From contig NZ_CP020038.1 of NCBI RefSeq assembly GCF_002157225.2, forward strand, positions 2,193,001 through 2,257,000: a DNA stretch of 64,000 nucleotides. The letters are read 5' to 3'. Position 1 is the first letter of the stretch. Every line of letters starts with the position of its first letter. Below, in pieces: positions 8,413-17,442 of this stretch. A model generated the notes under the pieces. The model was not told the DNA's origin and did no database searches. It saw only the letters and a program-made list of their open reading frames with translations. The position numbers were made by a program, and so were the translations under genes. The DNA is from Agarilytica rhodophyticola (GTDB lineage Bacteria > Pseudomonadota > Gammaproteobacteria > Pseudomonadales > Cellvibrionaceae).

Positions 8413-10452
8413 TTAGTTCGCCGGGAGGCTTATTATAAACGTCGTGCCCTCTCCAAGCGAGCTTTCCACGCTAATATTACCACCTAAGCTTTGGATATAC
8501 TCTCTGGCTTGATAAACGCCGACGCCCATTCCCTTGCCTGACTTGGTGGTTTCGAAGGGTTTAAATAACTTGTTATTAATGAAGTCTTTATCCATACCTT
8601 CACCGTTATCTTCTATAGTAACGGTAATTGTGTCATCTTCTAATATGGTCGAAATATCCACAAAACCGTGATTTGGTGTGGCATCCTGCGCATTATGGAG
8701 TATGTGGGTGAAGACCATAACTAAACTGTCAAAGTCTCCTTTGACTTGAAGGTCTTCTTTAAATGGCACCAAAGTGGGCACAGGAGGGCGCTTCTGGCAG
8801 CGTTTTATTGCCTCTATAAATATATCTTTTAAATGCAGTACTTTAACTTCTTCCCCTTCTTCGTTACGCTGAAGTTTACGTAGCAGATTATTCATTCTCT
8901 CCACGGAATTTTTGATAGTGTGGATGGCGTCTTCAACGAAAGCTGGGTTGTCTTTATGCTTCTCTGCATTTTTTACAACCAGAGATTGTTGGGCAATAAG
9001 ATTTTTCAGGTCGTGCATGACAAAGGCTGAGAGTTTATTAAAAGCGTCAAACTGACGCGACTCTGCCAATAACTCCGCTTGTTCATGGCGGGCGAGATAG
9101 CTGGCAATCTGTCTGCCCACGGTTTTGGAGAGATCTAAATCTTCCCAACCTATAAGTGAGTGTTCTTTGGGGGAAACCAAAACCATAAAGCCAACAAGGT
9201 CTTTCTCTGTAAGTAAGGGAAATACTAACCAAGCGTCGGGAATTTGGTTCATCCACAGCGGCAGATTTTTATTATTCAGGCCTAGATCATGAGTATTAGA
9301 ATTAGGAGCAAATACCCATTCATCTTTTAGTGCTTCACAAAATGGGCTGGTTTCAGGCTCGAACACTTCTGATATATCAAACTGGGTATTTATCTGTCTA
9401 ACCGGTACCATCACATTGGAACGCAACAACCAAAGTGCGCCGCCGTGGCAGTTGAAAAGATCGGCCGCGACAGTAATTGCTCGTGTTGCTGTATCAGTTG
9501 TTGATGTTGGTTGCGATAACTGATTAATAAGTTTAAGCCACTCGGTGCGATAATCGTATTTGTAACTAAATAAATGCTTGTTAATCAGTACGCTCAGCTT
9601 TCTACGTAAGTCTGATGATGAAAAAATAAATCCAATAAAAAATAAACCGGCGGCAGAGAGGAGGGTGTAGATAATGGTTCCCCAATTACCACCGTAAATT
9701 CGCACATAATAGCCACCGATTGATAGTGCCATTAAAAATGCACCTGCCAGCGTTAACGAGGTGGTATAAAAGATTACGGGCCGAGAAAAAGTTAATTTGG
9801 CCGAGGACTGGGAAGGTTGTGCCATAGTAGCGACAGCCAGCACCATTAAAACCGACGATGCCATAGATACCGCTGCCCTTGCTTGCCAGAGATCTGAGTC
9901 TAACTTGGCGAACAATAAATGCTGGGTAAATAAATAAGCATCAAATACGTAGACGATCGCCAATGCTAAACATATAAGCTTAAATAAACGGTATTGTGTA
10001 TTGTTACGATAAAGTTGCTCGATGCTCAGCAGACTTATAATTGGAAATGCAATACCTTGCCAAATAATCAGCTTTTCTTCGATGTTTTTTAGCGACTCTG
10101 TGAGATAGTTAAAGCATGCTAAGCCAAGGCTAGTTGCACAAATAAAATAAACACAGACTTTAAAAAAGAGTGGTAAACGTGTACCGCAAAATCTCTCCGT
10201 ACTTCGATCAACAGATAATAACCACAGTACATAGTGGGCCGACTCGGTTAACAGTAATAAGCTTAAATAATCTGTACTAAAACTATGTTTGATGGCAATA
10301 CTTAATAGCCATACAGTTTGGAAAAAAGCAGCGGTCGCCATTATCCATAATAGTCTGTTTTTGAGAGCTTGATAGATAAAAGCAAGGGTCAGGACAAAGG
10401 AAAGTACTGAAGCACTGAAAAAAGCTGTTTCTGTTACGCTGCTGAATTCCAT
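8413..10452 (-). CDS. prsK: PrsK, membrane histidine kinase of XrtA/PEP-CTERM systems
   Basis: 679 aa, matching the PrsK family. The N-terminal third holds about eight to nine hydrophobic segments (from SASVLSFVLTLAFIYQAL to GTIIYTLLSAAGLFFIGFI), followed by a GAF-like domain (around residues 310-460), then a dimerisation domain whose phospho-acceptor is H480 in FVMHDLKNLIAQQS, and the ATPase domain with VTIEDNGEGMD (N/G1 box) and KGMGVGVYQAREY (G2). It partners PrsR just downstream. No exosortase, PEP-CTERM substrate or glycosyltransferase gene is present in the window, so the regulated genes must lie elsewhere. Confidence 0.93.
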   Translation of the reverse strand: MEFSSVTETAFFSASVLSFVLTLAFIYQALKNRLLWIMATAAFFQTVWLLSIAIKHSFSTDYLSLLLLTESAHYVLWLLSVDRSTERFCGTRLPLFFKVCVYFICATSLGLACFNYLTESLKNIEEKLIIWQGIAFPIISLLSIEQLYRNNTQYRLFKLICLALAIVYVFDAYLFTQHLLFAKLDSDLWQARAAVSMASSVLMVLAVATMAQPSQSSAKLTFSRPVIFYTTSLTLAGAFLMALSIGGYYVRIYGGNWGTIIYTLLSAAGLFFIGFIFSSSDLRRKLSVLINKHLFSYKYDYRTEWLKLINQLSQPTSTTDTATRAITVAADLFNCHGGALWLLRSNVMVPVRQINTQFDISEVFEPETSPFCEALKDEWVFAPNSNTHDLGLNNKNLPLWMNQIPDAWLVFPLLTEKDLVGFMVLVSPKEHSLIGWEDLDLSKTVGRQIASYLARHEQAELLAESRQFDAFNKLSAFVMHDLKNLIAQQSLVVKNAEKHKDNPAFVEDAIHTIKNSVERMNNLLRKLQRNEEGEEVKVLHLKDIFIEAIKRCQKRPPVPTLVPFKEDLQVKGDFDSLVMVFTHILHNAQDATPNHGFVDISTILEDDTITVTIEDNGEGMDKDFINNKLFKPFETTKSGKGMGVGVYQAREYIQSLGGNISVESSLGEGTTFIISLPAN

Positions 10453-10642
10453 AAAAATTATTATTAACCATTCAGAGGTTATATAGTTAACCTACAAAAA
10501 ATTACTGGCTATTCTCGGTAGTTTTGAGAACTGCATATTTAAAGTTGTTCGAATAAAACTCACCTAGAAAAAGCGAGATAATTTGGCCTGACTGAATGTG
10601 GAATTAAGTAAAGCGATAGCCACCAAACTGCCTCATGCCTTG

Positions 10643-10662
10643 CCCCCAATTAGACGTGGGGG
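10643..10662. terminator. GC-rich hairpin after the DUF1631 gene
   Basis: CCCCCA (10643-10648) and TGGGGG (10657-10662) with an 8-nt loop, directly after the DUF1631 stop codon on the minus strand and about 190 bp before prsK. There is no strong U-tract, so it may be a weak or factor-dependent terminator. Confidence 0.35.
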
Positions 10663-10668
10663 AGTATG

Positions 10669-12927
10669 CTATGTCTCCTGAAACTTTGATACTATATTTT
10701 CTAATATGCGATCAAATATTGGCGTACTATCCAATATCTTTGCTTTCTTAAACTGCATATCGTAAGCAAATTGTCGACGGGATTTCTCCAGACTTTTGAA
10801 GCCAAAGCGGTTTACAAAAATATAGGACTCTGAGTCGATTTTTTTACTTAGTTTACAGCGTACAGTTTTTCCATTTTCTTCCTGATATTCGATCCATGTA
10901 CCTTCAGCAATATTTTTTGCTTCAAGATAAAACTTGCTCGATAGCTCTTCATACTGCGATTGTTGTCTCTCAAGTGCCGTCATTTCATCCCATGACTTCT
11001 GAGTACCTTCAGCTTTGCCTAGTACTTCTTTTTGGGCATTATCCAAATTGCGGAACTTAACTTCTTCAGAGGAGTTTCCGGTAACAATACACTCTATGGT
11101 TTGTTCTATTTCTTCAATACGGCTCTTGCGAGTATCTGCGTTATCAATTGCCAGTTCTAAACCTTTTTCGATACGGCTAAGAATTTCTGGTTTTAGTCTT
11201 TGTGCACGGGCCTTTGATCTCTCATCGGAGTGGGATTTACACAGCCACAGCAAATCTGATATTAGCTGCTCGTTTTCCACCCAGAGTGCGCCTTCCTTGC
11301 CTTCTTTAATATATGTGATGACTAATACTTGTAGCCAAGTGTTGGTTAAAAATTCGCTGATGGTGTTAGGTAATTTTTCATCTTTTAGCTTGTCGAATAA
11401 TGTCGACTGTGCAAAAGCTTTTGCGTTGCGAATTTTTGCCTTACCCATTTCTGTTTGGGTTGTGCGATTTTCTACAATATGGGTTTTGCGCGACTCTTTT
11501 TTAATCAGTTCTTCTAGTTCAGATTGGATAATACTGAACACCGAGTCATCGACAGAATACTGTCGGTTAATGGTTTGTATGCCATCGACAATGGTACGGT
11601 ACAACGAATCCCTTTCTAGCGGTTTGCTCTCATCAAACTGCAAGCCTGCCATAGTTATCGTATTAATTAGCTTGCGTGCTGGATGCTCGCCATTGGACAA
11701 GAAAGAATTATCTTTAAGAGCAACCTTTAATATAGGAATTTGTAAACGACATATCAAAGACTGTACTACGATGGGTAAGTCTTGGTCTTCGAGAATTTTC
11801 TCAAAAAACATTGCCACCAAATTGATCGTATCTTCTTCCGATTGCTTAAGAGAATTAGGCGTATTGGGATTGTTTTTGCTGAGTAACTCGTTGACCAGAT
11901 CACGCAATACCACTTTGGGCTCGGTGCGCGCAATTTTATGATCGATAACCGGCTGTTTCGGTGTCAGAATTGAGGCGAGATCTTGCCCTGTAAGAGCCGG
12001 GCCGGGATTGCTGCCGTAGACATAGTAGTTTTGGCCACCATTAACTCCTCTAATTGCCGTCATTAAAGATGCGAGTGCTTCAGGAGATAGAGAAATGGTT
12101 CTCCCTGGAATTACTGGGGGCGCTTGCTGTGTTTGTGTTTCAGCTTGCGTATCGACGGCTGTTGCTGTCTGTTCTTCTTGGCTATCTTGCCTATTTGGCG
12201 CGGGCGATACGCCAGGATTTTTTATTAAGTTCTTCGGAACCTTCGGCAGTATACCTGTTTCGATTAGGGTTTGGTTTGCATCAGCATATACATGGCCAAG
12301 TTGCTTGAGTACGTGTTTTTCAAATAGCTTAAAAAGTATTAATCGAGTTTTTATACTGATCTTCAGTTTATCAATACAAGCTTTAACAAAGGCTTTTGAT
12401 ATTTGCTGAGGATCTAGTGGATTATTATCTTCGTCGACATTAGTTTGCAGCAACAGATGATCGAGCCGAATACCTAATTCGTATATCTCGTTTTTATAGG
12501 ATTCGCGAGCCCGACTGGACATGTTTTTTAGCGCCAGTTCAATTTCTAGGTCATCCCCTTCGACGATAGATAAATTGACTTCAGCATCTGCTGCTGGTTC
12601 TTTGTCGGCATCATTGTTTATTGCTGGATTTATTAAACTCTCAAAGCCTAAGGTCAAGGCTTGTAGAAATGCCGAAATCAAGCCTTCCTTTTTGACGCGT
12701 ATTTCACGCATAGACTCGAAGTATAAATTTTGTTCGTTATTGCTGGTCGCTCGCTTAGATAGCTCGTAGAACAAATCATCAGTGGCGGAGAACATATGTT
12801 CCATCAACTGTCGGCTTGAGCTAAGGGCTTCACTTTCAATATGCTTCAAAACTCCTGGTGAGCTTAGCTTCTTCTCATTATTTCCTCTGACTAGTTCTAG
12901 GTGACTAGTTGGAATGTCAGCTGCCAT
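10669..12927 (-). CDS. DUF1631 family protein, copy 1
   Basis: About 752 aa from the ATG at 12927 (MAADIPTSHLELV); the open frame begins with a TTG at 13002, but the extra 25 residues do not look like the family. Function unknown. The protein is mostly helical and acidic with a long Q/P/T-rich linker, no signal peptide and no membrane segment, so cytoplasmic. Family marks: LELVRGN near the start, the central block with DLPIVVQSLICRLQIPILKVAL and HPARKLIN, and the C-terminal small beta domain GTWIEYQEENGK...YIFVNRFGFKSLE. It is a clear paralogue of the gene at 38984-41311, sharing the block and the C-terminal domain. It precedes prsK/prsR on the same strand with 216 bp between. Confidence 0.85.
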   Translation of the reverse strand: MAADIPTSHLELVRGNNEKKLSSPGVLKHIESEALSSSRQLMEHMFSATDDLFYELSKRATSNNEQNLYFESMREIRVKKEGLISAFLQALTLGFESLINPAINNDADKEPAADAEVNLSIVEGDDLEIELALKNMSSRARESYKNEIYELGIRLDHLLLQTNVDEDNNPLDPQQISKAFVKACIDKLKISIKTRLILFKLFEKHVLKQLGHVYADANQTLIETGILPKVPKNLIKNPGVSPAPNRQDSQEEQTATAVDTQAETQTQQAPPVIPGRTISLSPEALASLMTAIRGVNGGQNYYVYGSNPGPALTGQDLASILTPKQPVIDHKIARTEPKVVLRDLVNELLSKNNPNTPNSLKQSEEDTINLVAMFFEKILEDQDLPIVVQSLICRLQIPILKVALKDNSFLSNGEHPARKLINTITMAGLQFDESKPLERDSLYRTIVDGIQTINRQYSVDDSVFSIIQSELEELIKKESRKTHIVENRTTQTEMGKAKIRNAKAFAQSTLFDKLKDEKLPNTISEFLTNTWLQVLVITYIKEGKEGALWVENEQLISDLLWLCKSHSDERSKARAQRLKPEILSRIEKGLELAIDNADTRKSRIEEIEQTIECIVTGNSSEEVKFRNLDNAQKEVLGKAEGTQKSWDEMTALERQQSQYEELSSKFYLEAKNIAEGTWIEYQEENGKTVRCKLSKKIDSESYIFVNRFGFKSLEKSRRQFAYDMQFKKAKILDSTPIFDRILENIVSKFQET

Positions 12928-13345
12928 TTCAATAAACTCTATAAATTTGTCGAATTCGTGTCCGTTAATAAATTTTGAGGCATAAAAATAATTTATTAGC
13001 AATTATTATGCCCAAAATCATGTGGCGTTTTTTGTTATCTTCGTTATTAGATGTGTATTTTTAAGATATAACGCAGGCTAAAAATAGCATAACTTGCTTG
13101 AATTGAGTATTCACGAGGCTTTTCTCCCTGACTTATTTTCACTTTTTTTGATTTTTTATTTCCAAATAGGTATAGGTGGAAGTTTTTTGCGCCACAAGTT
13201 GTTGAAATTGTGACAGCTTTAAAAACAGGTATACTTTTTTTTGTAAAGTTTATCGACACTTTTTTGGGGGTGGCCTCCGTTTTAACCCTTGTGTAGACGC
13301 AGTGCAGCAATACTATTTGATAAAGCGGCTCAATAGGATCGTTCA
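12928..13345. promoter_or_regulatory. AT-rich divergent intergenic region, DUF1631 / trpG
   Basis: 418 bp between divergent genes, rich in T-tracts (for example 13141-13160 and 13228-13242). It must hold the promoters of both genes, but I cannot place confident -35/-10 boxes. A 99-codon minus-strand frame (13047-13346) covers most of it but has no family resemblance or ribosome site, so I do not call it. I see no attenuator-like Trp-rich leader peptide before trpG. Confidence 0.4.
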
Positions 13346-13924
13346 ATGTTATTGATGATAGATAATTATGATTCCTTCACATACAACCTCGTGCAGTATT
13401 TTTATGAATTAGGGGAAGATGTCAAGGTGATCAAAAATGACCAATGCGATATGCAAGAGATAGCGGCTATGCAGCCGACAAGAATCGTTATTTCCCCCGG
13501 TCCTTGCACACCTGCGCAGGCAGGCATATCAAATAATGTGATAGGGGAATTTGCCTCAAGTATACCGATTCTTGGTGTTTGTCTTGGTCATCAAAGTATC
13601 GGCGCCATTTTTGGTGCTGATGTGGTTCGGGCCAGAAAAGTTATGCATGGTAAAACCTCACAAATCTTTCATCGTGGACAGGGGGTATTTCAAGGTTTAA
13701 GTCAGCCTTTTACTGCCACGCGTTATCATTCGTTGGTGATTAGTAAAGAATCTTTGCCCGACGTGCTGGAAATTACCGCTTGGACTGAAGATGAAAATAA
13801 TGAAATGGATGAAATTATGGCTGTACGACATCGTCATTATCCTGTCGAGGGCGTGCAATTCCACCCCGAGTCGATATTGAGTGAGAACGGCCACACTTTG
13901 CTGCAAAATTTCCTTAATCGCTGA
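13346..13924 (+). CDS. trpG: Anthranilate/aminodeoxychorismate synthase glutaminase subunit
   Basis: Class I glutamine amidotransferase that supplies ammonia to TrpE (tryptophan) and often also PabB (folate). 192 aa, the usual length. It starts [19 protein letters not shown]; nucleophile C79 in GVCLGHQ; His173 and Glu175 in FHPES complete the triad. First of trpG-trpD-trpC, but separated from trpD by 235 bp. No trpE is in the window, so the synthase partner is encoded elsewhere; a dual TrpG/PabA role is likely by family precedent. Confidence 0.93.
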   Translation: MLLMIDNYDSFTYNLVQYFYELGEDVKVIKNDQCDMQEIAAMQPTRIVISPGPCTPAQAGISNNVIGEFASSIPILGVCLGHQSIGAIFGADVVRARKVMHGKTSQIFHRGQGVFQGLSQPFTATRYHSLVISKESLPDVLEITAWTEDENNEMDEIMAVRHRHYPVEGVQFHPESILSENGHTLLQNFLNR

Positions 13925-13981
13925 AAAATAACTTGAACGATTTTGAGTAATGTGACCAGCCCCAACAAAGCCTAGTGCATC

Positions 13982-14020
13982 TGTTCTCAAGATTAGATGT
14001 TATATCTAATTTATGGAACA
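13982..14020. promoter_or_regulatory. Nested symmetric palindrome between trpG and trpD
   Basis: TGTTC (13982-13986), 5 nt, ATTAGAT (13992-13998), 5 nt, ATCTAAT (14004-14010), 5 nt, GAACA (14016-14020). The two inverted arms and the equal 5-nt spacers give a highly symmetric dyad 140 bp before trpD. It could be a repressor operator or an RNA hairpin controlling trpDC. Inference only. Confidence 0.35.
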
Positions 14021-14159
14021 ATAGTAGTGTTCTGGTGTAAAAAGCATAAGGCAAAACCGATCAGTTTACCCCGTGTTGTGATGACGTGAGTGATATGTTG
14101 AAGAGTGGCAATACTCTTTGCAATGTGCGGGTGTGTGGGAAATATAGAGAATTAAAAAA

Positions 14160-15194
14160 ATGAATATACGTGAAGCGCTTTCGAAAATTGTTGTCGGTGA
14201 AAGCTTGAGCCAGGCCGACATGCGTGAGGTAATGCAGCTGGTGATGAACGGCGAAGCGACACAAGCGCAAATTGGTGGTTTTTTGGTGGCACTGAGGATG
14301 AAAGGTGAGACCATCGACGAAATCACGGGTGCGGTAGAGGTAATGCGTGAACTGGCTACTCCTGTGAACGTCACAGCAGATAATCTAGTGGATACCTGCG
14401 GTACGGGTGGCGACGGATCAAATCTATTCAATGTTTCTACTGCTTCGGCTTTCGTCGCGGCGGCGGCGGGAGCGCATGTGGCAAAACATGGTAACCGCTC
14501 GGTGTCGAGCTCCACAGGAAGTGCCGACGTGTTAGAGCAGGCAGGAGTGAACTTAGCTACTTCTGCAGAGCATGTGGCGAGAGCTATCGAACAAATTGGT
14601 GTGGGTTTTATGTTCGCGCCATCTCATCATGGTGCCATGAAATATGCTGTGGGGCCTCGCCGTGAACTTGGTATTCGAACGATGTTTAACATGCTCGGAC
14701 CAATGACTAATCCCGCTGGCGTTAAGCGCCAGGTTCTAGGTGTTTTTAAACGAGAGCTATGTCGTCCTTTGGCGGAAGTTTTAAATCGTTTAGGCAGCTC
14801 TCATGTGATGGTAGTCAATGCTGAAGACGGTTTGGACGAATTATCCATTGCTGCGCCGACACATGTTGCTGAGCTCAAAGATGGCGTTATCACCGAATAT
14901 CAAATACATCCAAAAGAATTTAAGCTCGATTACTCGGACTTAAATGGATTAGAAGTCGGCAGTTCTGAAGAATCTTTAACGTTGATTAATGCGGTTTTCT
15001 CGCGCAAAAAAGATCATGCGGTGGATAAAGCTGCCGGTATTATTAAGCTAAACGCTGGGGCTTCGATTTATGTATCTGGCGTTGCTTCTTCCTTGCAGGA
15101 GGGCATACTTATGGCCGAGGATGCGATTGCTTCTGGTGCGGCTAAAGAAAAAATCAAAGAACTAGTGGAGTTTACCTCCATCACAGAAGAATAG
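14160..15194 (+). CDS. trpD: Anthranilate phosphoribosyltransferase
   Basis: Transfers phosphoribose from PRPP to anthranilate, second step of tryptophan synthesis. 344 aa, full length. Glycine-rich PRPP loop DTCGTGGDGSNLFNVST, then AAAGAHVAKHGNRSVSS and the anthranilate-site VGFMFAPSHHGAMK, and the metal-binding NAEDGLDELS. Its stop codon abuts the trpC ATG directly (TAG-ATG at 15192-15197), implying translational coupling. Confidence 0.97.
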   Translation: MNIREALSKIVVGESLSQADMREVMQLVMNGEATQAQIGGFLVALRMKGETIDEITGAVEVMRELATPVNVTADNLVDTCGTGGDGSNLFNVSTASAFVAAAAGAHVAKHGNRSVSSSTGSADVLEQAGVNLATSAEHVARAIEQIGVGFMFAPSHHGAMKYAVGPRRELGIRTMFNMLGPMTNPAGVKRQVLGVFKRELCRPLAEVLNRLGSSHVMVVNAEDGLDELSIAAPTHVAELKDGVITEYQIHPKEFKLDYSDLNGLEVGSSEESLTLINAVFSRKKDHAVDKAAGIIKLNAGASIYVSGVASSLQEGILMAEDAIASGAAKEKIKELVEFTSITEE

Positions 15195-16013
15195 ATGGGT
15201 GAGGTATTATCGGTGACTGATAAACCGGATATTTTAAAGAAAATTATTGCACGTAAGTACCAAGAAGTTGAAGAGCGGAGTCATTTCCGTAAGCTCAGTG
15301 AATTGCAGTCCCTGGCTAGAGATTGTGCGCCTGCCCGCGGCTTTGTCAATGCTATGGAACAGCGAATAAAAGCAGGGGAGCCTGCAATCATTGCAGAAAT
15401 AAAAAAAGCGTCGCCTAGCAAAGGGGTTATTCGCGAAGACTTTGATCCTGCCGCTATTGCTAAGAGCTATGAATCCGGCGGCGCAGCTTGCTTATCTGTC
15501 CTTACCGATGAGGATTTTTTCCAAGGTTCTGATGAATACTTGCAGCTTGCCAGAGGTGTTTGTCAGTTACCTGTGATTAGAAAGGATTTTATTGTCGATC
15601 CTTATCAAGTTTTCGAAGCGAAAGTGATTAATGCTGACTGTATTTTATTAATCGTGGCAGCATTAGAGAAACAGCAGCTTACTGATTTGCATGACTTAGC
15701 GGTAGAGCTGGGCTTAGATGTTTTGGTAGAAGTACACGATCGGCAGGAGTTAGAGTTAGCCCTTGAGCTTGATTCGAAGCTCGTTGGGATCAACAATCGA
15801 GATTTGCGTAGCTTTGATGTAAGTTTAAATACTACACTCTCCCTGTTAGATATGATTCCCAATGAACGTATTGTGGTAACGGAAAGTGGTATTCATTCTA
15901 CTTCCGATGTGGCAACGATGCGTGACCATGATGTTCACGCTTTCCTTGTAGGTGAATCCTTTATGAGGGCGGCGGAGCCTGGTGAAAAACTCAGGGAGCT
16001 ATTTTTTGCCTGA
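15195..16013 (+). CDS. trpC: Indole-3-glycerol-phosphate synthase
   Basis: Closes the indole ring of CdRP, fourth step of tryptophan synthesis. 272 aa TIM barrel: [17 protein letters not shown] at the start, catalytic [43 protein letters not shown] and VTESGIHS, all conserved. Not fused to TrpF, as usual for pseudomonad-type genomes. It abuts trpD and ends before a strong hairpin that separates it from the convergent flavoprotein gene. Confidence 0.97.
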   Translation: MGEVLSVTDKPDILKKIIARKYQEVEERSHFRKLSELQSLARDCAPARGFVNAMEQRIKAGEPAIIAEIKKASPSKGVIREDFDPAAIAKSYESGGAACLSVLTDEDFFQGSDEYLQLARGVCQLPVIRKDFIVDPYQVFEAKVINADCILLIVAALEKQQLTDLHDLAVELGLDVLVEVHDRQELELALELDSKLVGINNRDLRSFDVSLNTTLSLLDMIPNERIVVTESGIHSTSDVATMRDHDVHAFLVGESFMRAAEPGEKLRELFFA

Positions 16014-16088
16014 GCGGCATTCTAATTAGCCAGTTTTAGCTAAACCTCTTCCCACGCCCCTGCCTATTTTTACTGGTGAAATTAATCG

Positions 16089-16121
16089 CGACTTAGCCTA
16101 TTTAAGATAGGCTAAGAGTCG
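16089..16121. terminator. Bidirectional hairpin between trpC and the flavoprotein gene
   Basis: CGACT-TAGCCTAT, loop TTAAG, ATAGGCTA-AG-AGTCG: a 13-bp stem with one 2-nt bulge. It lies between convergent stop codons. No long U-tract on either side, but position and stability fit a terminator. Confidence 0.5.
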
Positions 16122-16142
16122 GGCAGTAAAGATGGAGGTGAG

Positions 16143-17300
16143 TTAGATCATTGCCGATTTAGCATCGTTGCCAAAATACATCGAGCCGAGGACTTCTAAT
16201 GTTTGCGGTGCCACCATGATGTGCTGTGTCGCTACGTGTATATCTCTAAAATAACGCTGCAGCTTTGACTGTTTATATACAGAGGTACCTCCAGCTAAGC
16301 TGTACATCTCATCCACCACTGAAGCGCTTTTTAAAACGGCATTGGTGGTGGCCAGGCGTAAATCTCGTCGTGCGGCCAAGCTGACCTTGTTACCATTCTG
16401 AGCGATATCCCAGGCTTTATTTAACTCATGATAATAAAACGCGCGAGCACTTCGCAGATCAGCTTCGGCCTGCGCAAGTTTTGCTTGCGCGGTGGATTTG
16501 TTGGCGATAGTTGCACTGGAGCCCACTCGTTTTTTGGTCGCGGCGACTGCCACCAATTCGTCGATGGCTGCCTGGGCAATCCCCATACACACGGCTCCGA
16601 TACCAAGTGCTAAAAAGGTGAATTGCGGGAACGTATACAGTGGTTGATTTAAGGTGTCTTTGTCTGGCAGATAGCCGGCGACGCGATCCTCCGGTACTAA
16701 TAGATCATTTACGCGATAGTCGAGGCTGCCGCTGCCGCATAGACCCGACGAGTGCCATGTATCGAGAAATTCAATGTCAGCTCTCGGCATCATTACCATA
16801 TGGGTGCGTTGTTGACCGCGAGGGTCGAGCATCGGTTCATTGTTATCAAAGAACATGCAACCGCCGAGTACCCAGTCCGCATTTTGGCTGCCGGATCCCC
16901 ACTGCCATTGACCTGAAACACGAAAGCCGCCTTCAACCTTGTCGGCCCGGCCGGTTGGTGCAAACACGCCAGTCAACATGACATCAGGAGAGGTGAAGAT
17001 TGACTGGGCCGACTTTCGAGGAATCATCGCCAGAGTTGTTCCAGTAGTCATGGCTATAAATGCCACCCATGCGCACGACGCATCACCTCGCGCTAGAATC
17101 TCGATGACTTCACTACTGATAGGTGCTGGTGTTTCGAGACCGCCAATACTGGCTGGCACACCCATGCGATACAAACCCGTCTGCGCCATTAGCTTAGATA
17201 TGTCTGCTGGTACACGACGCTGGGTCTCAATATCGTTTGCCATTTCATGACAAACTTGGCTGATTCTTTCTGCCTCTTTAATCAAATCAATATTGGTCAC
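16143..17300 (-). CDS. Acyl-CoA-dehydrogenase-fold flavoprotein, probably a flavin-dependent monooxygenase
   Basis: About 386 aa from the GTG at 17300 (TNIDLIKEAERISQ follows), preceded by TTAGAG; an in-frame ATG at 17333 and an upstream codon at 17393 are alternatives. The fold of acyl-CoA dehydrogenases is clear: N-terminal helical domain (GLYRMGVPASIGGLE), central beta domain (GFRVSGQWQWGSGSQNADWV), C-terminal helices (MYSLAGGTSVYKQSKLQRYF, with DIHVATQHI). The pattern resembles oxygenase components such as HsaA/HpaA-like two-component hydroxylases rather than true dehydrogenases, but no flavin reductase gene is adjacent. Substrate unknown. It sits between trpC and crp, which are neighbours in pseudomonads, so it may be an insertion there. 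Confidence 0.75.
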   Translation of the reverse strand: MTNIDLIKEAERISQVCHEMANDIETQRRVPADISKLMAQTGLYRMGVPASIGGLETPAPISSEVIEILARGDASCAWVAFIAMTTGTTLAMIPRKSAQSIFTSPDVMLTGVFAPTGRADKVEGGFRVSGQWQWGSGSQNADWVLGGCMFFDNNEPMLDPRGQQRTHMVMMPRADIEFLDTWHSSGLCGSGSLDYRVNDLLVPEDRVAGYLPDKDTLNQPLYTFPQFTFLALGIGAVCMGIAQAAIDELVAVAATKKRVGSSATIANKSTAQAKLAQAEADLRSARAFYYHELNKAWDIAQNGNKVSLAARRDLRLATTNAVLKSASVVDEMYSLAGGTSVYKQSKLQRYFRDIHVATQHIMVAPQTLEVLGSMYFGNDAKSAMI

Positions 17301-17442
17301 AAATAATACTCTAATTTTGTGTTCAAAGTTCATTGGATTTCGGCTGCAACATACCGAGGGCCATTCAGACAAGTTCTGAATGTAATGCGGCACCCGATCG
17401 AACGTGTTGCAAAAATATGCGGGTACCTACATTAAGGAGGAG

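Noticed and set aside
11015-11941. 308-codon plus-strand frame opposite DUF1631 copy 1
   Set aside because: Shadow of the real gene on the other strand; Ser/Leu-rich with no family.
13047-13346. 99-codon minus-strand frame upstream of trpG
   Set aside because: No family resemblance, no ribosome site, composition follows the AT-rich intergenic DNA; it overlaps the likely trpG promoter.
16640-17250. Plus-strand frames opposite the flavoprotein gene
   Set aside because: Shadows; the minus-strand product has clear acyl-CoA-dehydrogenase-fold motifs.
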